This document shows, in pieces, positions 1-11,667 of a stretch of 64,000 nt of DNA. Each line of letters starts with the position of its first letter. Positions within the stretch are counted from its first letter, which is position 1. Location of the stretch: positions 620,001 to 684,000 of the forward strand of contig VJWN01000018.1 of the NCBI GenBank assembly GCA_007644065.1. The letters run 5' to 3'. The notes beneath the pieces are model-generated. The model was not told where the DNA came from. It was given only the letters and a program-made list of their open reading frames with translations, and ran no database searches. The stretch is from Margaritispora aquatica (Eukaryota > Ascomycota > Leotiomycetes > Helotiales > Discinellaceae). The translations under genes were made by a program, and so were the position numbers.

Positions 1-2683
1 TTCGAAGGCCACCATAGTAGCGCGTCAAGAATTCGAATTTGTCCCAAGCCTCAGGTGGAGGTGGTGGACGATTTCCGAGGTCTCCAATCTCGACTCTCCT
101 AGATGATACAATGCTCATCCGCACCAAGCTCAGCATGAAAATGACAAGTGTTGAAATCAATGCTAGACATAGATATCGGACGATTCTGTTCGGCAACTTG
201 TATATTCCAGGTCTCTGTGAAGTAGTTGTCGATTTCTTCCTTAGCATTGGTCTATTGGATGAGTACGAGCCGGACGTCTCGCGAGATGATACAGGTGAGG
301 ATGTGTACGAGCTGTCGTCTGAATCATCTTCAGAGTCGTCCGAGTACTCGTATTTCTCTATATCGCGGTCCTGATTCCTCCTATGAGGAAAATTGTGTTT
401 CGTCGGAGAAGCTCGTTTGGTGACGTTCAGCGAATCGTGGGAGGTGAAGCCCGCCATTCCAATGCGTGTTTGTGGAATGTTATAATTCTCCAAAACTTTT
501 CCGTGACTTTGCTGCGAGTTTGGTAGATTCCAATATGAAAACGCTGGTAAATGACTCTTCGGGATGTTTTTGGGCCAAGAAATAATAGTATTGTTCACGA
601 TCTACCAAACATAGTCAGTTCTGATTCCTTCTCAGATGGATGTGAACCAACCTATTCCTTTGTCTGTTTATATGGTCGCCATAGCAACGCCACACCTCAA
701 AATTGTAGCCGCGCATTAGGCCTCAGCCTTGCCAGTCTTAGATCTTGCAACTACATTAGACATTTTCGAAATTTAATGTCATTTTCGAGTTCTTATGAAC
801 TATGATAGTTTCTTTGGTACTGCATGCTCTCAATTCCCAAGTGTCCAACAATCCAATAGCCAAAAGACGTCCTTTTCTATGAAGTGATGAAGGTTCGCAT
901 TTCCCTGACCAATCTTCATCTCCAGCAAGCTTGCAACTGCGGACACGTCGTTTCTGCATTGCACGCCGTTCTCGCAATGCTTCAATTTCCAGGAGACGGC
1001 CTGTCGGTCGAACCAGTGGCACGGCCTTTGAACATCCAGCACTCAAGCTGCAGTCCAGCTATTCAACTGTCCAACTGTCCAACTATCTTGACCGCCTCAG
1101 CCGCCGTTGTTTGCGGAATATCTTCCGGGGGTTAATATTCCGTACCTCTGGTGACTTCTCATTCATGTCCTTGAATATTTCGGGCAATATGAAAGTGTTT
1201 TTGGAATGCTACGTACAGGATATTGCAACAGCAATCGAAAGGTATCGGACTCGGAACATCGCCCGACTCTGCATTTGCTTTATTCTGAGATGTTTCGAGA
1301 TATAAAGAACTTCGGTGGTACAATTCCGCACAACAATAACATTGTGGGTTGAAGGGCGAATCCTTTCCACAAAGCGTTACCATACATTTACTTGCTCTTA
1401 GTGTTCCTCTCGCTACCCCTATTGCCGGATACTTCGCCAATGTGCATATCGCATGTGACACTTTCTTCCCAACGTGGAACTTCAGCTCTCTTTAGCTCTC
1501 TTCACCTTATTGTCTCAGCGGTTCTTGCAGCATCACTTGACTATCTCCAATCAGCCTTGTGGTCACTCTGACAAAGACTTGCACTCTAGACGACGAAGGT
1601 TGAGGTTGATTGGATATCATACAGCCAACAATGCTATTGTGCCTGTCACAACCAGCCAACAGAGCCTTCTCATGCACATTCATTTACAATTATGGGCTTT
1701 CATGTACAATTGGAACAAGCGAACCGCACTTTGGGAACATACGTTTAGGACATGCGTTTGGGACAGCCGTCTGCAGAACTTGAAATTGAGATTGATTGGT
1801 CAATGATGTCTAATGCATTGCACATTGGCTGGAAAGGCGACTATCAGTTTCCGTTCCTTGTCCCTTGCACTTGGCCTTGCTCTCCACCCAACGTCTTAGC
1901 CTTCGTCACTTGGCCAGTCACCATTGACAAAGCTAAAGATAATCCATCATACGACCTGCTTTCACTGAGTGCCACTGAGTGGAAATCCCATGGCGCTCTC
2001 GGACCAAGCCGCAGCGGTTTTGGAAAAAGGATTCAGGACACTGCCAATAAGGTATCTCTGTAAGTCTTACTGTCAGCTGCTGATCACCCAACCTTCAGTT
2101 TGTGCCTCCTCCAGACTTTACTCAGCTCGTGATGCTTTCAAGCACCGATCACGGCCACTATAATACTGTTTTGTTCACTATGGTGCTACAGTCTTACTTT
2201 CAATAGGCTTTCACCGATACCTTACAACACACGGTGTCACGGGTACAAGCCGTCTTTGTTATTAAGTGGTCGACACTTCCCACATCGTTCTTACTCCTTC
2301 TCACCAAACACTATTATTTTTACTGTTTTAATCTTCCACCAACTTCCTCTAAGCGTGCCAAGGGCTATCCTATTAGGGATCTTCATCTCACTTTGCATCT
2401 CTTACTCCAAATAGAATATCAATTCGTGGTGCAGTGTCTCAGTCTATTCTCATTGAGACCTCGTGTTGCTGTAGTTGTCAGCTTTGAGAAACTACTTAGA
2501 CACCGTCGCCCCTTATAGAATTGTCATTGGAGTTCTTGCAATTCAATCTTGAACTCGTGTTTATTGAGCTCTGCTACTTTAACTTCAGCATTACAGTCAT
2601 AATTGCCCCCAGCGAAGTCAGTAACACTAATCCATACCATTTGCCTTGTTTCCAATCTACTAACATATCAACAGCTCATCACA
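1..2683. other. Gene-poor left end, no gene supported
   Basis: Only short overlapping open frames occur on both strands, mostly opening at non-ATG codons and without recognisable motifs. The frame at 39-374 ends in a Ser/Glu-rich tail and could be a terminal exon of a gene starting outside the window, but no splice acceptor or family match supports this. A CTAAC branch-like site followed by ACAG lies about 10 bp before the ATG at 2684, so the last part may be a 5'UTR intron of the next gene. Confidence 0.5.
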
Positions 2684-3754
2684 ATGGCGACAACTACCAT
2701 AACCACAAGTTCAACCCGAGCTACAATAAACGATTCCGAGTCTTCCGAGCCTCCCTTTTCTCTTATTCAAAACGATATCCTCCAGGTGACACTGAATGGC
2801 CCTGCACTCATGTTGACCATTTTGGCCATAATTGTCAGCATTCAGATTCTCCAACCTTCGTTAACCTGCATGCTACTTGCTCTGGCTCCGGTTCCTTGGA
2901 TCATTCACAACGACTACATGAACTTTATCAATCTTGGTCCGGGGGGCACTCCTTCGACTTTCCTTGGCTACCTCAAGATCACCTACCTACGGCTCTTCGC
3001 GCTTTCGGATCCATATAAAGCAGACATCTTCAAGGAGACCATCTTTCCGCAAATGGGATACTATCAATCATTTCAGACGTCGCTTCCTGAAAGACAAGGT
3101 CCTCGTCCTAAAGTTGCAGGTATGTACCTATCTGCTACTCTTAGTTCATGTCCTGTCGAAGCACCAGAATTAGCTGGCACGCATGATGTAATATTTCTGT
3201 TGCTGTATTATTTCCATCAAATTTCCTCTTACCGCTGCAGATGCTATATACATACTAACAATAACAAAGGAATTGCCCCTCAGCGCCAACTGGATCAACC
3301 AGGATCTGGCAAGATGTACCGTTTGCTCCGTGCTGGTTTCGAAAACCTGGCCAAGGAATCCCCTCATTCATTCCGAGTGGATACCTCATGTTTTGAGAAG
3401 AAAGGTCTGGCTCTGTTTTCTCAGAACCCAATTAATGCTACCTGTAGAGGAGAGATTGTTCACGTTCACGACACTGACAGGGCCATGCATCTGAACTTAC
3501 ATCCTGACGATGCCAAGATCGTCCTTGAAAAGGGCTGGGCCGAACGACATCCGCTAGCAAGAGGTGGATGGATGAAGCAGTATGTTCCTCGCGAGTTCAT
3601 GCTGGTCTATGCACCTCGAAATCGAGCTGAACTTGATGTTGTCTGCCGCATTATTGAAGCAGCGGGCTTTTGGGTTTCTGGTGAACGCTATGACTTCAAG
3701 CTTGGTGGCGAGACACTTGCTGCGCATGATGGTAGAATTGCTGCTGAGCAGTGA
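2684..3754 (+). CDS. Luciferase-domain (DUF5519-like) membrane-anchored protein
   Basis: Exons 2684..3119 and 3270..3754 give 306 aa. The 150-bp intron has donor GTATGT, a TACTAAC branch site and acceptor AAAG; it keeps frame and has no stop, so an intronless ORF is misleading. The chosen ATG has a good context (CACAATGG). After a Thr/Ser-rich N-terminus come two hydrophobic stretches at about residues 40-75, suggesting membrane anchoring. The C-terminal half holds conserved blocks: GEIVHVHDTDRAMHLNLHP, then a KGWAERHPLA segment, then MLVYAPRN. From memory these match the domain that databases call luciferase (PF17648/DUF5519), common in fungi. The name does not show light emission; no reaction or substrate can be read from the sequence. 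It is isolated, with about 3.8 kb empty downstream. Confidence 0.75.
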   Translation: MATTTITTSSTRATINDSESSEPPFSLIQNDILQVTLNGPALMLTILAIIVSIQILQPSLTCMLLALAPVPWIIHNDYMNFINLGPGGTPSTFLGYLKITYLRLFALSDPYKADIFKETIFPQMGYYQSFQTSLPERQGPRPKVAGMYLSATLSSCPVEAPELAGTHDVIFLLLYYFHQISSYRCRCYIHTNNNKGIAPQRQLDQPGSGKMYRLLRAGFENLAKESPHSFRVDTSCFEKKGLALFSQNPINATCRGEIVHVHDTDRAMHLNLHPDDAKIVLEKGWAERHPLARGGWMKQYVPREFMLVYAPRNRAELDVVCRIIEAAGFWVSGERYDFKLGGETLAAHDGRIAAEQ

Positions 3755-6700
3755 AGGACGAGGATGCTGGCTCTGGGCTAGTTGGGCATGAGAGACGTCA
3801 AAATGATTTTATGACCTAGGGGTGGTGCGCTTGGGAGCTGGAGATGCATGGAGCCTTTGAAATTCTTGACTTGGTTGTTGTTTTTCAGCGTATGGAGTCT
3901 TTTGATGATTGGGTTTTATGGAAGCCTTGGAATTTGCATGACTTGAGGAAAGTGAGACAGGCTTGGTCGGTGTTAAAAAATAGACAAGTCTTCTCGATTT
4001 TGCATTGAATGTTTGGTCATGAGATATCTCGAGCAGACAGTTCAGCTTCTCATGCCTACTTCTGTGTTCAGATAACGTAGTGTCTAAGTCTTGCATTTCG
4101 ACTGTGTACATAAGTGTCATGGGTTGGTCCTACCACTTAATGAGACAAGACCAACGGAAATCTGTCCTCAGCGAAATCAAAAGCCCTGCCCGGTCTGGAC
4201 CCCTCCACCCTACCTGGCCCTGTCTACTGTATACCCAAACTTTAACTCAAACCACCCATTCGGTAGCCCTTTGCCTAAATATTCAAGAGGCTAGGCTAAG
4301 GAAGGCCAAAGGTTTGTAACAAGGATACGAGATAGATCCGCCTGGCCCACTTCCAAAAAGATGGGATTTGGGAAGGGGCCCAAAATTTATAGTTTATATT
4401 TTATATGTTAAAATACTGTCGGTAGAAACCTTAAAGATCTCGCCTTGGCCTACCTAGAATAAAAAGCCTTAATCTCTACCCTGCATAAGCCAATAGGATT
4501 TGAAGCCCTGTCCATCCGGCCTAGAACAGCTAGATGGGACCCTTTGCCTTTGTCATGATAAAAAGAAAGGCTACGGCGCGGCCGGATTTTAGTTCTGCTA
4601 TTTGTTTTCGTTGAAGACCAGCGTCTTATGGTGACTATACAAAAGCCGTGTTATAGCTAGCTCCTAATTTTCCCGATTTCTATCTGGGCCCTCCTGAGCG
4701 TCTCATTTCTTATCGTGTGGAAAAACCCGAAACAATTTCAAATAATGGTTGTAGTGTTTCATGAAACTGAGCTTCTTGGTTTCTTCTGCTAGACAAGCCA
4801 AATTAAGCGAGTTGCATATGATATCTAAGGTAGGTATGGTAGGGTACTATTCGCCCCTTCAATCGCGAGCATATGCATGTTTCTGCGGTTCTACTAACTT
4901 TTAATCCTGCGAAATTCGGATGGGGGGTTGAGGCTAAGCATTTTGAATCAAGTTGCGCTGACTTTGGTCATGCGCTCTGTAATAACTTTTCTCTTCGCCA
5001 CGTCTTCGGCCATCCAGTTGAAAAGCCAGTACGGCACTTCAAATCAATTCGCGACTCTTTGTATTCAGCGTACCATAAGCATCAGCTATTACTATCTCGA
5101 ATTTTCCGTAGACAGCCTCGAGCATATCCACACAGGCTGGATGAAATGTGAAGTAGTCGAAATTCAGCGCGCTCTCGTCTGAATCGAGTCGTCCGCACAA
5201 TGCGTGAAGGAGCTCAACAATTGTTAAAGTATGAGTCAGCTCGAATCTTCAGGAGACAGAGGGTAGAAATACTCAATCATAGGTAAGTACTTTTGGACTG
5301 CTCGCCGTCCCCCCAGTTCCCAAGGTAAACAGATCGGTAAGCGAGTCTACATGTTTTGAGATATGCCAGTCCATCTGCCACACATCTCCCTTGTGCTCTT
5401 TTTCCCAACTATTGGGAGTATTTGAGCGAGAGAATTGTTGGGATTGCTGAGCTAATATTCCGCTGATACTCTGAATATATTCGTAGGAGTGTGTGTATTT
5501 TGGGGGGTTACGAGGCAGGTTCTTCCAGAACAAGCCCTGATTAGAGTAAAAGACGAGGAAAGCTTCTATGTCTAGCCAATAGGACAATGCTAATAGCTCG
5601 TTTCTAAATGCATCTTATAATCTTGGTATATATCTGGTATACTGAAACCTGGAATGCTCATAGTGCCGAATGTGGTAGGTGTTCGTTCTCAAACACGTCG
5701 AAGAGGAAAAGGAACGTTAAACTTCTCCAACTATGTCGATTGCTATGCTTGCAATCAAAATTAGGATAACCAAGCTACGTAAACCATGGAAATGGGCTTC
5801 TTGCGATAGCGATACACTTCTTGGTTTGGGCTCACGATGTTGAATATGGTTATGGAGATAACTGAAGAGAGTTATTTTTTGGCCTCTTTGCTCCATATTG
5901 TTTTGAGCCTCAAGGTACTGAAGGAAGCAGCGACTTTAGTCCGCAAAATGGAAGGTACGAACTCAGTATGATTGAAAACATAAAGATGTTTGTACCTTTG
6001 TAAGTCAGAACTGTGAACTCGAGAAATCGTTAAGAGTAAGTAAAACATGTACCAAGTTGTCGGCATGTCACCCAAAATATCACCTTTCAATTGCATCCAC
6101 GTTAGGTAAGAATACGATGTGATAAGCTCTAGAGCCTATCTATCCAAACAGAAAATATCGTATGCTAGTAAACCAACAACAATGTAGTTACCCACTAATA
6201 ACATACATCTTCACGCCTCATCTTGGATTGCACATCATGAGAGAAAGTAAGCCAGAGCTCGCTTATTTCCTCTCACACTGACAACCAGACCGCTCATCAA
6301 ACAATCATTCATGTACCTTGTTTCAACGAGTTCAGAAGAGAATGTCGAAAGCGCGACCTGATACTTGTTAGTAAACTGTTCGTGTTTCTGTTCGAGGCAC
6401 ATGGGATAAAACGAACAGGTCAATCATGAGATACAAATCCGTAATTAGCAGTTATTGACCTGCCTTCAATACTTCAAGCAACATATGTGGCCATGTCTGA
6501 TTTTCAAACTTCACAGAATGAGCACCATAAAAGCATGAACCTCGTAGGATGGATCTCCTTCCGCTAAACATTAAGCAGAAATTTAGATTGAGCATTCGTC
6601 TTTGTCTATCAAGGTATTATCAAGGTATTCTCGCCAGCATCCGAAATTGCTTCTAACAAAGACCCATTGCATTCTCTTTAACTGATAGATGGAAATGAAC

Positions 6701-7525
6701 TCGCTAAGACTGGCGTATAGAAAGGCCTTACTACTTCTCTGATTTTTAGGCTGAACACTTTAGATAAATTAAGCACGGAATATTATCTGGTGTGTAAGGA
6801 CTGAGCCTTTTGATCTTGACTGATTCAATTTGATGTAACAGTTAATCACTATAAATGAATCAGCAAGTTCCATACCTAAAAAATCACACATCCCAAACTC
6901 TAACACCCAACCAACCTCGCTTAACACAAACAAGCCCCCGCCCTGCCTCCCGTCCGGCCATCCGTATCGCCCCTCCACACCTTATTCCCGCACACATGCA
7001 TAGCCACCAAGACGACCACCCAGACAACTGGTTCAGTGAAGAATCTGCCGTTTCGATCTAGACTTCAAGCGTAAACCTTACTTCGATGTTAGTTTTGATG
7101 GGACCTGATCTTTCGGTTTGAGCTTATAATTTGCACATTGATGAAAAGAGTGATGGTGACAAGATTTTGGTATTCCTTGGAATTGTCATCTCAAGTTGTT
7201 TGGAAATTAATCCTGGACAGTATATATAGTTTTCGTGAACGACTCGTAGGCAACATGTGTACAAGGAACTGCTCGCTGATACTATGAAATGCCAGATGTT
7301 GCAACGTTACGATGAACTGAACTGAGACACATATGAACTGGAAGGAATCACCGAAGAACAATAGAGCTTTTCGATCTCAACGAAAACAACAGGCACAGAA
7401 CACGAATAGGGTATCATTTATTAGGTACTGATCGCTACATCATACATGCCCAAAACAGCACCGACTCACACATCAAATCCTACATAACACTAAGCCAGAT
7501 GACTATCCGATAGTAAAAGCTGAGC
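3755..7525. other. Long AT-rich intergenic stretch, no firm gene
   Basis: About 3.8 kb without a supported gene. Short minus-strand frames at 5273-5587, 5872-6096 and 6235-6423 look somewhat protein-like, and a GTACAT donor-like site follows an ETR-encoding segment near 6310. I cannot join them into a gene or recognise a family. A 68-codon ATG frame at 6855-7061 (+) is proline-rich and unsupported. Part of the stretch (about 4370-4600) is very AT-rich and could be a decayed repeat, but no terminal repeats were seen. Confidence 0.4.
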
Positions 7526-9376
7526 TTAGTTGTCACTCTTTTTGGGGAAATCAGCACTCTCCTTCTCATCTGCTCCAGAACCGACCTCGTGTGTCATATC
7601 GACTGGGTTCTGGGAATCGGTCTCTTCGGTCTGGGCTTCGATGATTGGTCCAGTGTAATAACTGCGACCGCCAGCATACCAGAAGACACACGAGGCAATC
7701 AGAATGAGCGCCAAGAAAGCCGCTGCGTAATTCATCTGTTTTTTCCGTTAGCTTAAATGTTCAAGTGGAGGTATTTATGTCAACTTACGTTGAGAGCAGT
7801 TACAGGGCGAGCAGTTGGGAGCAAGAAAATGATGGTAACGAAAAAGGTCCAGATGCATGCCCACAAGTTGACAGCTGTGCTCCACTTGCCCAAGTGCCAT
7901 GGTCCCGGCTGAAATTTACCGAAGACAAGCTTGCAAAAGATGGGAATGCAGTACGACCAGTCAAGGGCGATGGCGCACACGTTGAAAACACCAGCAATGG
8001 CAGCATAAGAGCCGAGACCGATCAAATTGATGATGATACAGCATGCAACTGAGATCCACACGGCATACAGAGGAGTGCCGGTAATCGGGTTGATCTTTTG
8101 CCAGATCTTAGATCCAGGAAGAAGACGATCGCGAGAGAAGGCGAAGACAGTTCGACCGAGGGATTGCATAGCGGTGAAGCACACAAATTGGATGATGATG
8201 AAGCCGCAGACGGTAAAGAAGATACCGCCAGATTTGCCGAGAGAATTATAGTAGATTTGCGCGACTGGTTGCACAATAGGACTGAGAAGGATAGCGTCAA
8301 CGTCACCCATGCAGAAGCACAGAGCGATGTTGAAGAGGAAACCGACAATGTAGGTGAACAACATAGCCATCGAAATGGCCCATGGTGCTTTGACCTCTGG
8401 CTCGTCGATTTCCTCCGTGATGTGGGCAGTCGCATCGTAATCTGTCATGGTCCATGATACAGAGAGGAAACCAAATAAGAAACTAAATCCAATTGGAGAC
8501 CATCCTGATTTCGATTCGACGTGTGTAAACACATAAGACGCATCGTGCCTGTTCTCACTTGGGGTTTTGACCAAAAGAGCGATGGCACAGGACACGAGGA
8601 CCAACACATGGAAGATAACATATGACTTGGTCAACTTCTCCATCCAGTATGTAGACATCGAGTTTACCAGTCCAGTAAGAACGGTCAATGCAGCCATGAC
8701 ACCGATGGTGGCATTTGTCGTAATTACATAATCGAAATCAGTGCCCATAGATACTGCAGCCAAAAGCATCTGAGCAGCGCCATATTCGGATGATGCGACA
8801 CCAGCGACTTGACCAAGCAAGTTGATCCAGCCAGTAACCCTGTGATGTTTAGCTATTTTGAAAGTGATCGAATTCTAGATCGCTTACCAACTGAGAGATG
8901 GGACCCAATCCTTCGGTGCCAATCGGGAAATGGTGAAGTATAAGCCACCAGAGGTTGGGTACGCAGAGACAAGTTCGGCAACGGAAAGCTTCATCAGGTT
9001 AATTTGAGTGTATGTTGGCGCGTTGGGAAACACTCACGGCGATAGTCATACAGCCAGCACCTGAAATCAGCCACGACCACACTACAGATGCAGAGCCTCC
9101 AGCAGCGAGAGGATACACAAAAGTCGTCATTGTAGTTGCATAGAGGCCACTGATACTGACAGCAAAAGAGAAAGTCGAGAGATAACCGAACTCTCTCTTG
9201 AACACTGGCTTATAGCCAAATTGAGCAGCCAGTTGAGCATCAGCTTCGTTCAATTCCTCCAACTGCACCAACTTCTTTTGTCCATCGGCGCCAACCATCT
9301 CAATGACTCCGGTCTTCTTCCTGTGTCGTACCGACTCGCGCGTCTGCGTGGCCGTGATTTCTTGAAGGTCGGACAT
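7526..9376 (-). CDS. APC-family amino acid/GABA/choline-type permease
   Basis: Four exons, complement(7526..7735, 7789..8839, 8888..8988, 9038..9376), give 566 aa with consistent phases. Introns are about 49-53 bp with GTGAGT, GTAAGC and GTAAGT donors. It should be a plasma-membrane, proton-coupled amine or amino-acid importer. The cytosolic N-terminus (about 80 aa, ending FGYKPVFKREFGYLSTFSFA) leads into about 12 hydrophobic segments. Family blocks include LSVAELVSAYPTSGGLYF, TMTDYDATAHITEEI and a long segment from RLLPGSKIWQKINPITGTP into SYCIPIFCKLVFG. The tail is acidic and Lys-rich. Related fungal proteins include GABA (UGA4-like) and choline (HNM1-like) permeases; the substrate cannot be assigned. 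The start chosen is MSDLQE at 9376; an upstream in-frame non-ATG codon is unlikely. Confidence 0.88.
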
Positions 9377-11667
9377 GTTTGTAGATTGTCGTCTTCCACC
9401 AATATTACACAATCCAAGACGATTGACTTTTGTATGGTGCACTCAAGCAGGTACAAGCAACGGGAGAAGGAAAGAAGAGTCTATGGGGGAAAGCGGGAGG
9501 TTATGTAGCTTTTCACTGGTGCTGGCAACGGAGCTGTCTTGGAGCTTAAAATTTGACATGCGCCAACTGGATTCAGATGGGCTACGTTTATTAGTTTGTT
9601 CAGATAAGAAGAGATACACCAATGCAGGGAAAAGATGGGACTGGATGGTGGATTGTGGATTGTGTGTGGTGCATGGTGGAGTGCCGCCATGAGACCATGT
9701 CCATGTGTCTTGGCTGCAACCATGTCATCCATCTTGCCCATGTCGAAGTCCACACAGTCCACAACGGCGGCGACTTGATGCACTTGCAACTCTTCCACCA
9801 CTCCATGCATGCACTTGTTCTTGGTAACCAAATCAGATACCGTCATTGGTATGGAGAAAGGACGATTCTGACCCCATAAACACTCGGCGAGTCTTTCATG
9901 GTGAATAAACACGAGTACGTAAACCAGCGAAGGACTAGTCTGAAAGGAGAGACCCAATGCCTGCCATGTCTCGGAGCATCAGTCTCTTCTGAGAACTAGC
10001 TCAAGTGACGATACAGCAAACCTCAATCTTCTCGAAGTTTGCAGTGGGGTCTAGCCCACTATCCCCATTCGTAAGACGTCGTTGTGCAGCGGAAGCAAGC
10101 TTGAGAAATGCATGATCGAGGGAAGTGGATTTGGGACAAGGAAAAGAAGGCGAAAGGCAAAGGATGAAAAGCTTTCAAACCAAGTCTTGGGCAAGTCATC
10201 CATTGTTTGACAGTTTCTCGCTTGACAAATAGCGGCTTAGTTCAGACCACTTAGTGCATCAGGTAAATCCAAATTACAAACGCCAACGCATTCTGGGTTT
10301 ACGCCGAAAATACTAGATATCTTGGGAGTGGGAGTTGAAAGGTCTTGGAATTGCTTGAAGGTGACTGGCCAACATGATTCGGAGGAATAGCCCAACCAAG
10401 AAGTCGAAGCAACGGCAGCCCATGCGGAGAAGATCACGACCAAGACGGCCTTCCCGTGAATGGACCATGGTCCGTTATGCACGTGATCAACCCACCAAGA
10501 ATTGCTTCAAGACCGGCCCCTCCTTCCAGCATTTTGTCCCTGAAACGGCTTGCGTTGCTTGTGAAGGAGGGTCGCAGAGTTCATCAAATGCGCCTTATCT
10601 CGGCCAAGGGTGTCTCGGGTCAGCTCTAAGGCGAAAGCAAGTACCCAGAGCTACAGCAAGCATTGTTATCGTGACCTTGAATATCAAATTTAAAGGAGGA
10701 TCAGTTTGCCAATTTTGATGCCCATTCGATTAGATATCGCTTCGGTTGTTGATAAATCAGTCCATAACATTGATTAAAGAGAACACGTGAGCAGTTCGAG
10801 AAGTTGTAGAAAGTCTCAGTATACGTAATTACAGAACGGTAAAACAGGTTTGACTTGAAGATATGATGAAGTCTGTCTGGAGTAAATGTTGCAGATGTTT
10901 CCCTTTAATCCCCCCCATACCAACTACCCTTGGGATTCGGCACGGCCGAGGCACACCTCAGGAGCTTCCACATGGTAAAAAGGCACACGACCAAATGCAG
11001 AAGGAATTTCGGCCTGTTGCCCTAATTCTACATCGTATGTCGGTGAAATCAGGAGCCTCGGTCTAATACACAAGACAAGTGTTTTAAGAATACCAGGGGG
11101 CCACGCCCATTGTAATACTATAAGTCGTACCAAGTCGTACTCGCATAGTGTGTATATACCAATTTAGGCAAGTTGGTATGGTTTGTCGATCATGTTGGCC
11201 TTGTTTGTGGGGGCCACGAAACCCTATCTAAAATTGGTCAACATGTCCATCTTGTTATCATCGACATCAGACTCGAAAATGGACAATCATGAACACATCG
11301 TCATGCAATGATTAATGTTTGCTCACTTTGTGTTCATATGTGCTCGATGTGCTCCGAAGTTTCATGCTGCCTTTTCATACTCAAGTTCTGTTCAAACACG
11401 TCAATACAATCAATGTATAGTTCGCTTAATACTTTCAATAGTTGTGCATTCTTACTTCTCTGGCATTGCTTCAAAAAGTATAACCCCGTACATATCTCTA
11501 ATAATCTTCTACTTCTATGACGAGAATGAAATCTTATCTTGATAACAAGGCCAACAGAAACCCGCATTCCATAGCCCCTTATGTCCAATTCTCCACTCCA
11601 GATCCTCCCATCGCTTTATCGTCTCCTCACTCCGAAAGATCACCGAGTCAACCCCCAAGTCAACAGT
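9377..11667. other. Intergenic, no gene supported
   Basis: It contains the permease promoter (minus strand) and the ABC transporter 3' side. The largest open frame (9481-9957, minus) opens at a TTG and has no family features. No tRNA or structured RNA was recognised. Confidence 0.5.

Noticed and set aside
4330..4600. Possible decayed transposon
   Set aside because: AT-rich only; no terminal repeats, target duplications or coding remnants seen.
9481..9957. 158-codon minus-strand open frame upstream of the permease
   Set aside because: Opens at TTG, composition unlike a conserved protein, lies in a promoter region.
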